Assembly (NCBI RefSeq): GCF_030122845.1
Contig: NZ_CP126084.1
Location: 5,225,573-5,289,572 of the forward strand
Direction of reading: 5' to 3'
DNA: 64,000 nt
From: Paenibacillus woosongensis
Lineage (GTDB): Bacteria; Bacillota; Bacilli; Paenibacillales; Paenibacillaceae
The first letter of the stretch is position 1, and every line of letters starts with the position of its first letter. The translations under genes were made by a program, and so were the position numbers. Shown here piece by piece: positions 57,266 to 64,000 of this stretch. Under the pieces are notes generated by a model, which saw nothing but the letters and a program-made list of their open reading frames with translations, was not told where the DNA came from and ran no database searches.

Positions 57266-57979
57266 TCATTTGCTCTGCTTCAGGGCGATCACCACACGCC
57301 GGTTAGGCTCCTCACCTTTACTGTAAGTCTTAACCTCCGGATGGTCCTGAAGTTTGGAATGAATCACTTTGCGCTCTTGCGGCGACATCGGTTCAAGCGC
57401 TAGCTCTTTTCGGGTTCGAACCACCCGGCCAGCAAGCCTGACGGCCAAATCCTCGAGCGTCTTTCTCCGGCGTTCCCGGAAATTCTCCGCATCAAGTACG
57501 ATACGAACGAAGCTATCGGAATAACGGTTAGCGATAATATTCGCCAAATATTGCAGGGCATCAAGGGTTTGTCCTCTCCGCCCGATCAGTAATCCCAAGT
57601 CACTGCCGGAAATGTTCAATACGGTGTTATCCTTGTTATGTTCAATTTCCACATTTACCTGAAGACCCATATTCTCGCCGACGTCTCGAACAAATGACGC
57701 CGCCTCCTCATAAGGATCCCGTTCGTTGCTAACCTCATCCTCTAGATCAGCTACAGGAACAGTATGGCTCGAACGGCTTCCTTGAAGCGGTTCTGATACG
57801 GTCTCCTCCAGCAAGGTCAATTCTACCTTGGCTTCCTTGACACCGATCAGCCCCAGGAATCCTTTTGATGGCTGCTCCAACACATTCACGGCGACTTTAT
57901 CCTCGGTAGTGCCGAGCTTGGCCAATCCTTGTTTTACAGCTGCTTCAACGGTTTTTCCTGACGTCACAATTTTATTCAT
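57266..57979 (-). CDS. jag: RNA-binding protein Jag/KhpB
   Basis: 237 residues: Jag_N (1-50, VTSGKTVEAAVKQGLAKLG), a linker, a KH domain (GSDLGLLIGRRGQTLDALQYL) and R3H (ERKVIHSKLQDHPEVKTYSKG). Binds RNA and affects cell division and elongation in Firmicutes. ATG overlaps the yidC stop (ATGA). Confidence 0.95.
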   Translation of the reverse strand: MNKIVTSGKTVEAAVKQGLAKLGTTEDKVAVNVLEQPSKGFLGLIGVKEAKVELTLLEETVSEPLQGSRSSHTVPVADLEDEVSNERDPYEEAASFVRDVGENMGLQVNVEIEHNKDNTVLNISGSDLGLLIGRRGQTLDALQYLANIIANRYSDSFVRIVLDAENFRERRRKTLEDLAVRLAGRVVRTRKELALEPMSPQERKVIHSKLQDHPEVKTYSKGEEPNRRVVIALKQSK

Positions 57980-58854
57980 TTCGACTTTTTGGCCTCCTTG
58001 GCTCCTTTGCCGGGATGACCGGCTTTCAAATTGGAACCGCCCTTTTTCGACTTCGTTCCACCGCCGCCTTGATTACCCGCTGTAGCAACGACAGGGTCTT
58101 TCTTGCGATAAATGAAATAGTTTTGCGCAATCGTATATAGGTTACTGTACACCCAGTAAAGAGGGAGTGCTGCAGGGAAGTTGTAGGCCATGATGAAAAT
58201 CAACACTGGGTAGACCAGCATCATGAACTGCATCGGCCCTTGCATGCCTGCTGGGTTCATGCTCGACATCATTTTCGTTTGAATGTATGTCGTTAATGCA
58301 GCAATGACAGGCAAAATAAATAATTTATCCGGTTCCCCGAGCTGCAGCCACAAGAATGAATGTGTCGAAATCGCCGAGTTATTGTAAATCGAATTATACA
58401 GCGCGATAAATACCGGCATTTGAATTAATAAAGGGAAACAGCCGGCCATCGGATTGACGCCATGCTCCTGGAACAGCTTCATCGTCTCCTGCTGCTGCAT
58501 TTCCGGATTATCTTTATACTTTTCTTTAATCTTCGTCAATTCAGGCTGAATGGCTTGCATCGCTTTCGAGCTCTTGACCTGTTTGAGCGTCAGCGGCAAA
58601 ATCAGCGTACGTACAATAATAGTTAGGACGAGAATCGCTAGCCCGTATTCCCCGCCAAACCAATCCGCAAACGTATCCAAAGCAAGCGAGAAGTAATAAA
58701 CGACATTCGCCGTCCACCAGGAACCGCTGTTACGCATATTTTCAGTCGTCGTAGCATTATTCGTAACTTGTCCGCAACCGGCAAGCACGACAACCAGGCC
58801 GATCGCTAAAATGAGGAGAAGCCACTTGCTTCTGTTCTTGTTAAAACGCGACAC
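57976..58854 (-). CDS. yidC: Membrane protein insertase YidC (SpoIIIJ type)
   Basis: 292 residues. Lipoprotein signal with lipobox VLAGC (Cys27), five transmembrane segments of the YidC/Oxa1 core (GLAILVLTIIVRTLILPL with the conserved Arg), and a Lys/Gly-rich tail. Inserts membrane proteins, including sporulation proteins in the SpoIIIJ form. GTG start at 58854 after GAGGGG. Confidence 0.95.
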   Translation of the reverse strand: MSRFNKNRSKWLLLILAIGLVVVLAGCGQVTNNATTTENMRNSGSWWTANVVYYFSLALDTFADWFGGEYGLAILVLTIIVRTLILPLTLKQVKSSKAMQAIQPELTKIKEKYKDNPEMQQQETMKLFQEHGVNPMAGCFPLLIQMPVFIALYNSIYNNSAISTHSFLWLQLGEPDKLFILPVIAALTTYIQTKMMSSMNPAGMQGPMQFMMLVYPVLIFIMAYNFPAALPLYWVYSNLYTIAQNYFIYRKKDPVVATAGNQGGGGTKSKKGGSNLKAGHPGKGAKEAKKSK

Positions 58855-58929
58855 TTCAAAACCCCTCTCTTAACCTATCCATTCATCGTAAATCATAACA
58901 TATTTAAAAGGACAAATAAACAAGCATCC

Positions 58930-59280
58930 CTAAGGTCTGAAAGGCTTGAGCAGCGAGGCTTTACGCAGAGCATGAAGCACGCTTTTCTCCAGTTCCTGAT
59001 ACTCCATCCCGACAGCGCCTTTTCTCACGATGAAAATAATGTCCACATGATCCCTGATCTTTGATTCATGCAGTCTAACGATTTCTTTGATCAACCGGCG
59101 CATCCGATTGCGGACGACCGCGTTTCCGATTTTCTTGCTGGCTGAGACGCCAAGCCGAAATCGCTCTACCTCCGGTTTGTTCGACCAATAGACGACAAGC
59201 TGGCGGTTCGCAAATGACTTTCCGAACCGATACACTCGGCTGAAATCAGCCCGGTTCCTTAATCGCAGCTTCTTATGCAC
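58930..59280 (-). CDS. rnpA: Ribonuclease P protein component
   Basis: 116 residues, with the signature RFRLGVSASKKIGNAVVRNRMRR and the N-terminal KLRLRNRADFSRVYRFGKS. GTG 59280 follows AAGGAG by six bases; 25 codons further upstream are open but are leader. Binds the P RNA and pre-tRNA 5' leader. Confidence 0.95.
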   Translation of the reverse strand: MHKKLRLRNRADFSRVYRFGKSFANRQLVVYWSNKPEVERFRLGVSASKKIGNAVVRNRMRRLIKEIVRLHESKIRDHVDIIFIVRKGAVGMEYQELEKSVLHALRKASLLKPFRP

Positions 59281-59337
59281 GACAATCTCCTTGCTCTGAA
59301 CCCTGCGAAAGAGGATGCAGGGCTTCACTTTCTTTGT

Positions 59338-59365
59338 ATTATAAACCAACGCCAAAAACGGTAAA
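59338..59365 (-). promoter_or_regulatory. Promoter of rnpA
   Basis: TTTACC at 59365-59360, 16-base spacer, TATAAT at 59343-59338. A leader hairpin (CCCTGC/GCAGGG) follows. An own promoter fits the large gap and terminator between rpmH and rnpA. Confidence 0.6.
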
Positions 59366-59667
59366 CCTCATTTTCAAATAGGTGTCCCGTTCCATGAATA
59401 AACCATATTCCTGATTCTGCACGTGAAAATCATAATGTTCATCGCAATGCCGATGGATTCCGAGGGAATTTCCATATGTCTTTGTGCGATATTACAGCAA
59501 CAAAAATACCCCGCAGCAACAAGAGCGCTTCGAAATCACTTCCGGCAAATATCATGCGGTACCACAACCGAAGGACGGAAACGAACAAGCGGAACGTTCA
59601 CTGCAGGGAGCCTTAACGAGCAATATACTTCACATAAACTCTTCAGCAATCCAGCGCATTAAATTTT
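59366..59667. other. Gene-free stretch between rnpA and rpmH
   Basis: No gene or clear motif; rpmH and rnpA are usually adjacent or overlapping in Firmicutes, so a gap of about 420 bases between their coding regions is long. Short plus-strand frames lack ribosome binding sites. Confidence 0.5.
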
Positions 59668-59698
59668 AAAAAAAGACCACCGTAGTGGTCTTCACGCT
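59668..59698 (-). terminator. Terminator of rpmH
   Basis: The minus strand reads GAAGACCACTACGGTGGTC then TTTTTTT. Confidence 0.9.
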
Positions 59699-59702
59699 GT
59701 CA

Positions 59703-59837
59703 TTACGCACTGAGTACTTTTCTGCCTTTTTGACGACGAGCAGCCAGAACTTTACGGCCATTTTTCGTGCTCATTCTCTTACGGAAACCGTGAACCTTTT
59801 TACGTTTGCTCACATTCGGTTTGAAAGTCGGTTTCAT
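59703..59837 (-). CDS. rpmH: Ribosomal protein bL34
   Basis: 44 residues, too short for the usual gene-length cut-off. Starts [20 protein letters not shown], then [19 protein letters not shown]: a full match to the bL34 signature. AAGGGGGTG precedes the ATG. It marks the left edge of the origin region. Confidence 0.97.
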   Translation of the reverse strand: MKPTFKPNVSKRKKVHGFRKRMSTKNGRKVLAARRQKGRKVLSA

Positions 59838-59883
59838 TTATCGCACCCCCTTACAGGTCTAACTTCTATATTCACCATTTTCA

Positions 59884-60078
59884 TTATCCACAGAAAATGC
59901 CTTTTTTCATTTAACCATAAAACCCTGAGTAAAGTCAACCGGGCCCGGCATTTCTTTTTGATCATCTTTTTTGAGCTATTTTAAAATTATGCACAATCCC
60001 CAAGCCCGAAACAAAAATTTCTTGTCCACAGCTTCAAATCCTCCATTTTTCGAATAATAGTTATACACATGTGGAAAA
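59884..60078. other. DnaA-box cluster 1 (origin region, left part)
   Basis: Exact TTATNCACA boxes at 59884-59892, 59987-59995 and 60061-60069; one-mismatch boxes at 60022-60030 (TTGTCCACA) and 60070-60078 (minus strand). AT-rich, between rpmH and the gluconate operon. In most Bacilli this stretch directly precedes dnaA. Confidence 0.8.
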
Positions 60079-60094
60079 CTATTTTGAAATAATG

Positions 60095-60124
60095 TTTACA
60101 GTTTCGCAGATGGAGAAGTATAAT
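60095..60124 (+). promoter_or_regulatory. Promoter of the gluconate operon
   Basis: TTTACA, an 18-base spacer and TATAAT (in GAAGTATAATCAG). It is about 55 bases before gnd, just upstream of the GntR operator. Confidence 0.75.
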
Positions 60125-60134
60125 CAGATTCAAG

Positions 60135-60150
60135 TTGTATACAAGTATAC
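60135..60150. promoter_or_regulatory. GntR operator
   Basis: TTGTATACAAGTATAC. The core TTGTATACAAGTAT matches the B. subtilis gnt operator ATACTTGTATACAAGTAT over its last 14 bases. It lies in the early transcribed region, so GntR bound here would block transcription until gluconate is present. Confidence 0.8.
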
Positions 60151-60176
60151 CAATTGAGGAAGGGAGCAACACAACA

Positions 60177-61082
60177 ATGAAACTTGGCATGATCGGTCTT
60201 GGCAAAATGGGATATAATCTGGTGCTTAATTTGCTGCGGCATCAGCATGAGGTTGTAGCCTACGACGTAAATGAACAGGCTGTTAAAAAAGCGGCTGACA
60301 ATGGAGCCATTCCTGCGTCTACTTTAGAGGATATGGTCGCTTCTCTTCAGACTCCGCGCATCATTTGGGTTATGGTTCCCGCCGGCGATCCGCTGGAATC
60401 CACTATTACTGCTATAACTCCCCTGTTGAGTCCAGGAGATATCGTGATCGATGGAGGGAACTCTCATTATAAAAATTCCGTAAAGCTAGCTGCCAGGCTT
60501 TCGCAGCACGGAATTCATTTCTTCGACGTCGGCACATCCGGCGGAGTGGATGGCGCCGAGCACGGGGCTTGCTTCATGGTTGGCGGCGATGAAGCAATTT
60601 TTCGGAATATTGAACCAATATTTAAGGATATTGCCGTCACAAACGGCTATCTATATGCCGGCAAAGCCGGCAGCGGGCATTTTCTCAAAATGGTGCATAA
60701 CGGGATCGAATATGGAATGATGCAGGCCATCGCCGAAGGCTTCGAAATTCTGGACAAAAGCAATTTCGAATTCAATTACGAACAAGTCGCCAAAGTCTGG
60801 TCGAACGGCTCGGTCATTCGCAGCTGGCTGATGGAGCTCACGGAGCAAGCTTTTGCCAAAGATCCCAAACTTGAAAATATCCGCGGCATCATGCACTCCT
60901 CCGGCGAAGGCAAATGGACGGTCGAAACCGCCCTGGACTTGCAGGCAAGCGCACCGGTCATCGCCCTGTCCCTATTTATGCGTTACCGTTCCCTTGATCA
61001 GGATGCGTTCCATGGCAAAGTAGTGGCTGCACTCCGCAATGAATTCGGTGGACATGCAGTAGTAACCGCCGACAAACCATAA
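60177..61082 (+). CDS. gnd: 6-phosphogluconate dehydrogenase, short (YqeC/GntZ) type
   Basis: 301 residues, the short decarboxylating class. MKLGMIGLGKMGYNLVLNLL is the NAD(P) fold; DGGNSHYKNSV, GTSGGVDGAEHGACFMVGGD and the catalytic Lys-His in GHFLKMVHNGIEYGMMQA are clear. Converts 6-phosphogluconate to ribulose-5-phosphate and CO2. ATG 60177 is preferred over a frame open from 60135. First gene of gnd-gntR-gntK. Confidence 0.93.
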   Translation: MKLGMIGLGKMGYNLVLNLLRHQHEVVAYDVNEQAVKKAADNGAIPASTLEDMVASLQTPRIIWVMVPAGDPLESTITAITPLLSPGDIVIDGGNSHYKNSVKLAARLSQHGIHFFDVGTSGGVDGAEHGACFMVGGDEAIFRNIEPIFKDIAVTNGYLYAGKAGSGHFLKMVHNGIEYGMMQAIAEGFEILDKSNFEFNYEQVAKVWSNGSVIRSWLMELTEQAFAKDPKLENIRGIMHSSGEGKWTVETALDLQASAPVIALSLFMRYRSLDQDAFHGKVVAALRNEFGGHAVVTADKP

Positions 61083-61173
61083 ATATGCGGGCCCGCTTAA
61101 GGAAAACCATGCTATGATTAAGCTTAAGAATGCTTAAAATGGAAATTTTCTCTTTAAGATAGGGGTTAAATGT

Positions 61174-61860
61174 ATGATGAAATATCCTGCTGCTTGGTTA
61201 AAAGGAAATTCACTGGGCGAATCCATCGCCAGCCAACTTCGTCTGCAAATTATCCGGGGTCAAATCAAAAGTGGCGAGATTTTATCCGAGAACCGCATCG
61301 CTTCCGATTTCGGAACGAGCCGCTCCCCAGTGCGTGAAGCACTAAGGACGCTGTCCGCTGAAGGCCTCATTGCCTTGCAGCGGATGGGTGCCGTCGTCAC
61401 GGGCCTTCAGCTCAAAGATATTATCGAGCTGTATGATGTGCGTTACTTGATCGAGAGCTTTGCCTGGCAGCAGCCGGACCTGACGAATTCCGCGGATCTT
61501 CTGTCCCGTATGGAACAAATGATTGACAAAATGGAGCTTGCGGCAAAGCACCTGGACTACGTAGAATTCACTTCCCAGGATATCAGCTTCCATGAGACGA
61601 TGATTCAGGCTTCGCAGCATGCCCGAATTATGCACTTATGGGCGAGCATACGCCCTATCGTCCTTACGGTCATGCTGATCACGAACGAGGAAGTGCTCTC
61701 GCGCGGTGAAGAACAGACGAAATATGTAATCAACAAGCACCGGAAACTGTTAAGCAGTTTGCAGACCCGGGACAAGTCCGTCATTCAATCCGGCATCGAG
61801 GACTATTTCGCAGATTCGCGGCGAACTTTGCAGGCCAGCATTAAGGGTAATACTAATTAG
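61174..61860 (+). CDS. gntR: GntR-family repressor (FCD domain)
   Basis: 228 residues: winged helix (IASDFGTSRSPVREALRTLSAEGLI) at about 25-75 and an FCD ligand domain (about 85-220) with metal-type His residues (DISFHETMIQASQH). Gluconate or 6-phosphogluconate is the probable inducer by context; the nearby operator fits. AGGGG precedes two ATGs. Confidence 0.9.
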   Translation: MMKYPAAWLKGNSLGESIASQLRLQIIRGQIKSGEILSENRIASDFGTSRSPVREALRTLSAEGLIALQRMGAVVTGLQLKDIIELYDVRYLIESFAWQQPDLTNSADLLSRMEQMIDKMELAAKHLDYVEFTSQDISFHETMIQASQHARIMHLWASIRPIVLTVMLITNEEVLSRGEEQTKYVINKHRKLLSSLQTRDKSVIQSGIEDYFADSRRTLQASIKGNTN

Positions 61861-61915
61861 AAAGAACTTATTTTCCAGCTTTCAAGTCATTAATAATAGA
61901 GGGTAGGTAATTATT

Positions 61916-63475
61916 ATGGATCATCCCTTGTATATGATCGGTATAGATATCGGAACAACTAGCACCAAAGCCGTTTTATTCGAGCAAAATGGCCGGATTA
62001 TCACTTCCAGCAACGAGGGGTATCCCCTCTATACCCCATCCGCTTCCGTCGCAGAGCAGGATCCCGAGGAGATTTTTGCGGCTGTCATTCAATCCGTCAA
62101 GCAAATTATGGCGCACAGCCAAATCTCCCCCAATCAGATCATGTTCGTCTCGTTCAGTTCGGCCATGCACAGCGTTATTCCGGTAGATCAGGCCGGTAAA
62201 CCGCTTATGCGCTGCTTGACCTGGGCTGACAACCGCAGCCAGCCTTGGTCCGATAAGCTGAAGAACGAGCTAGGCGGTCACGACATTTATATGCGTACCG
62301 GAACGCCAATTCATCCGATGTCGCCGCTGACAAAGCTGATGTGGCTTCGTCATGATATGCCGGAAATTTTTCAAGCGGCCGATAAATTTATTTCTATTAA
62401 AGAATATGTATTTAAGAAGCTGTTCAATCAATATATTGTGGACTATTCCATCGCCTCGGCAACAGGACTGCTGAATTTGCACAAGCTGGACTGGGATACC
62501 GAAGCACTTGCCCTGGCCGGAATTACGGCCGACCGCCTCTCTGAGCTCGTGCCGACCACGCATGTGGTCCAGGGACTGTCGGAAGCCTATGCACGGGAGA
62601 TGGGTCTTTCCGCTTCTACCCCATTCATTGTCGGCGCAAGCGACGGAGTATTGTCCAATCTCGGTGTCGATGCCATTGATCCTGGGGTCGTAGCAGTTAC
62701 GATCGGCACAAGCGGAGCCATCCGCACCGTCGTCGATCGGCCTGTGTTCGACCCCAAAGGACGGATCTTCTGCTATGCGCTGACAGACAAACATTGGGTC
62801 ATCGGCGGCCCGGTCAACAATGGCGGCGTCATTTTCCGCTGGGTACGCGACCAGTTTGCCGCCTCGGAAATCGAAACGGCCAACCGGCTGGGGATCAGCC
62901 CATACGATGTATTGACGAAAATTGCCGAACGGGTAAGTCCAGGGTCAAACGGGCTGCTCTTTCACCCCTTTCTGTCCGGGGAACGGGCTCCGCTGTGGAA
63001 TCCGAACGCCCGCGGCTCTTTCTTTGGCCTAACGCTCAATCATCAGAAGGAGCATATGATCCGGGCCGTACTAGAGGGTGTTATTTACAACTTATATACA
63101 GTTCTTCTCGCTATGGAAGAACAAATCGGCCAGCCGCAGAAAATTCAGGCCACTGGCGGGTTCGCACGTTCTCCGCTATGGCGTCAAATGATGGCCGATA
63201 TTTTTGACCAGAAGGTTGTCATCCCGGAAAGCATCGAAAGCTCCTGCCTGGGCGCGGCAATTCTCGGTTTATATGCTCTGGGCAAAATCGATTCTTTCAA
63301 CGTCGTCAAAGAAATGATCGGCGATACGCATGAACATGCGCCTAATAAAGACCATGCTGCCGTGTATAAGGAGCTGCTGCCGATCTATATCCGCATTTCG
63401 CGTAAGCTGGAGGAGGATTACGAGGCGATCGCCCGTTTTCAAAGAAATTGCTCTTCAAGCCCGTCAGATAACTAA
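61916..63475 (+). CDS. gntK: Gluconate kinase, FGGY family
   Basis: 519 residues. FGGY-kinase N-domain GIDIGTTSTKAVLFEQ, hinge VTIGTSGAIRTV, and C-domain GLLFHPFLSGERAPLWNPNARGSFFGL, ATGGFARSPLWRQ. Phosphorylates gluconate to 6-phosphogluconate, the substrate of gnd. AGGGTAGG precedes the ATG. No permease gene (gntP) follows before the origin. Confidence 0.93.
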   Translation: MDHPLYMIGIDIGTTSTKAVLFEQNGRIITSSNEGYPLYTPSASVAEQDPEEIFAAVIQSVKQIMAHSQISPNQIMFVSFSSAMHSVIPVDQAGKPLMRCLTWADNRSQPWSDKLKNELGGHDIYMRTGTPIHPMSPLTKLMWLRHDMPEIFQAADKFISIKEYVFKKLFNQYIVDYSIASATGLLNLHKLDWDTEALALAGITADRLSELVPTTHVVQGLSEAYAREMGLSASTPFIVGASDGVLSNLGVDAIDPGVVAVTIGTSGAIRTVVDRPVFDPKGRIFCYALTDKHWVIGGPVNNGGVIFRWVRDQFAASEIETANRLGISPYDVLTKIAERVSPGSNGLLFHPFLSGERAPLWNPNARGSFFGLTLNHQKEHMIRAVLEGVIYNLYTVLLAMEEQIGQPQKIQATGGFARSPLWRQMMADIFDQKVVIPESIESSCLGAAILGLYALGKIDSFNVVKEMIGDTHEHAPNKDHAAVYKELLPIYIRISRKLEEDYEAIARFQRNCSSSPSDN

Positions 63476-63495
63476 CAACAAACCAGCACGCAAAA

Positions 63496-63540
63496 TAGGG
63501 AATGAATCAGGGTCCCCCCTGCTCATTCCCTATTTTTTTC
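63496..63540 (+). terminator. Terminator of the gluconate operon
   Basis: AAATAGGGAATGA pairs with TCATTCCCTATTT around a G/C loop, then TTTTTC. It isolates the operon from the origin region. Confidence 0.9.
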
Positions 63541-63633
63541 TCGACATTCATATGTATTAAGAGGATCGTTCAGAGTAACTCACAAGTTCCCCAGAAATTG
63601 ATTCCACAAATTCCAACCTTTTATTTAACAACT

Positions 63634-63917
63634 TGTGCATAATTTTTAGCGATAATTCACTCATTATGTCGAATACTGAACAATTTATAAACAATATGTA
63701 GTGGTGTGGATTAAAATTATACACAAGTTATTGAATTTGTGGATAATTTGGTGCTGAACATTGAAATACAAGGCTTATTTTGCTATGATTAGATTGCTTT
63801 TGATGTGAATATCTAGATGTTAACAACATAATTATCAACAGACTGTGGATAACATTGTGAACAATTTTAAATTATCCACGTTTATAATTATTATAGCCTT
63901 CTGACCAATGGGGATAA
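63634..63917. other. DnaA-box cluster 2 (origin region, right part)
   Basis: Exact boxes: 63634-63642 (minus), 63717-63725, 63738-63746 (minus), 63844-63852 (minus). One-mismatch boxes: 63705-63713 (minus), 63832-63840, 63872-63880 and 63909-63917 (minus). Strongly AT-rich and gene-free to the end of the window; typical of oriC upstream of dnaA. Confidence 0.88.
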
Positions 63918-63986
63918 CAGTCCCCTTTATTTATGCTTTTTTTCGACTCGTTCTGCATGGCTCAAGCCACAAATGTGAGATTTAAA

Positions 63987-63996
63987 AGGAGTGACA
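63987..63996 (+). promoter_or_regulatory. Ribosome binding site, presumably of dnaA
   Basis: AAAAGGAGTGACAGTCT ends the window. A start codon is expected at or just after base 64001. With the DnaA boxes and rpmH context, the next gene should be dnaA. Confidence 0.7.
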
Positions 63997-64000
63997 GTCT

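Noticed and set aside
56743..57306. Plus-strand frame across the mnmE-jag repeats
   Set aside because: Arg/Pro/Ser-rich translation of the repeats, without a ribosome binding site, running into jag on the other strand.
59415..59430. Third parS site (GCACGTGAAAA)
   Set aside because: Only the CACGTGAAA core matches; the left arm TGTTNC is missing.
59423..59669. Two overlapping plus-strand frames between rnpA and rpmH
   Set aside because: Neither has a ribosome binding site and both run into the rpmH terminator.

Overview
The window comes from a Gram-positive, endospore-forming Firmicute, most likely a Paenibacillus, and lies just left of the chromosomal replication origin. The evidence is the core set walR-walK-yycH-yycI-walJ-htrA, purA, dnaB-rplI-gdpP-yybS, rpsF-ssb-rpsR, yyaC, parA-parB-noc, rsmG-mnmG-mnmE, jag-yidC-rnpA-rpmH. 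Clusters of DnaA boxes follow, and the last bases carry a ribosome binding site that should belong to dnaA just outside the window. Most genes are on the minus strand, transcribed away from the presumed origin on this side.

Layout. 1-9.65 kb: start of a CxxH/CxxC protein gene, an unusually long glpD, an HtrA protease and the WalRK operon. 9.87-16.2 kb (plus): a second two-component system followed by an RND pump and its lipoprotein adaptor. 16.3-27.3 kb (minus): LysM/G5/M23 endopeptidase, a spacer-rich membrane protein, purA with PurR boxes and a clear promoter, dnaB, rplI, gdpP, yybS, MazG-like, CBS and LCP genes. 27.5-33.25 kb: a five-gene oligopeptide ABC importer. 33.5-37.1 kb: an AT-rich cluster that reads as a circular bacteriocin locus (precursor, large membrane protein, SpoIIM/DUF95 protein, ATPase, small membrane immunity candidate). 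37.2-38.7 kb: rpsR, ssb, rpsF and yjzC.

39.1-44.9 kb is a 5.7 kb integrated element bounded by 63-bp direct repeats made from the 3' part of a tRNA-Ser(CGA) gene. It carries phage-type genes, a frameshifted tyrosine integrase, an AT-rich gene with a HEPN-like motif, and a very short holin-like toxin gene opposite a likely antisense RNA. 45-59.8 kb is chromosome-maintenance core (DUF951, MscS, DUF3343, yyaC, DUF4446, class V aminotransferase, parB/parA with parS, noc, rsmG, mnmG, mnmE, jag, yidC, rnpA, rpmH), with a degenerate repeat array between mnmE and jag. 59.9-64 kb: DnaA boxes, a gluconate operon (gnd-gntR-gntK) with a GntR operator, then more DnaA boxes.

The strongest candidates for something new are the circular bacteriocin locus, whose large membrane-protein gene is split at a run of six T (minus strand), and the small toxin/antisense pair and HEPN-like cargo in the tRNA-Ser element. 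The gluconate operon placed inside the origin region is also unusual. All functional calls rest on reading the sequence and on family knowledge; no database search was run.
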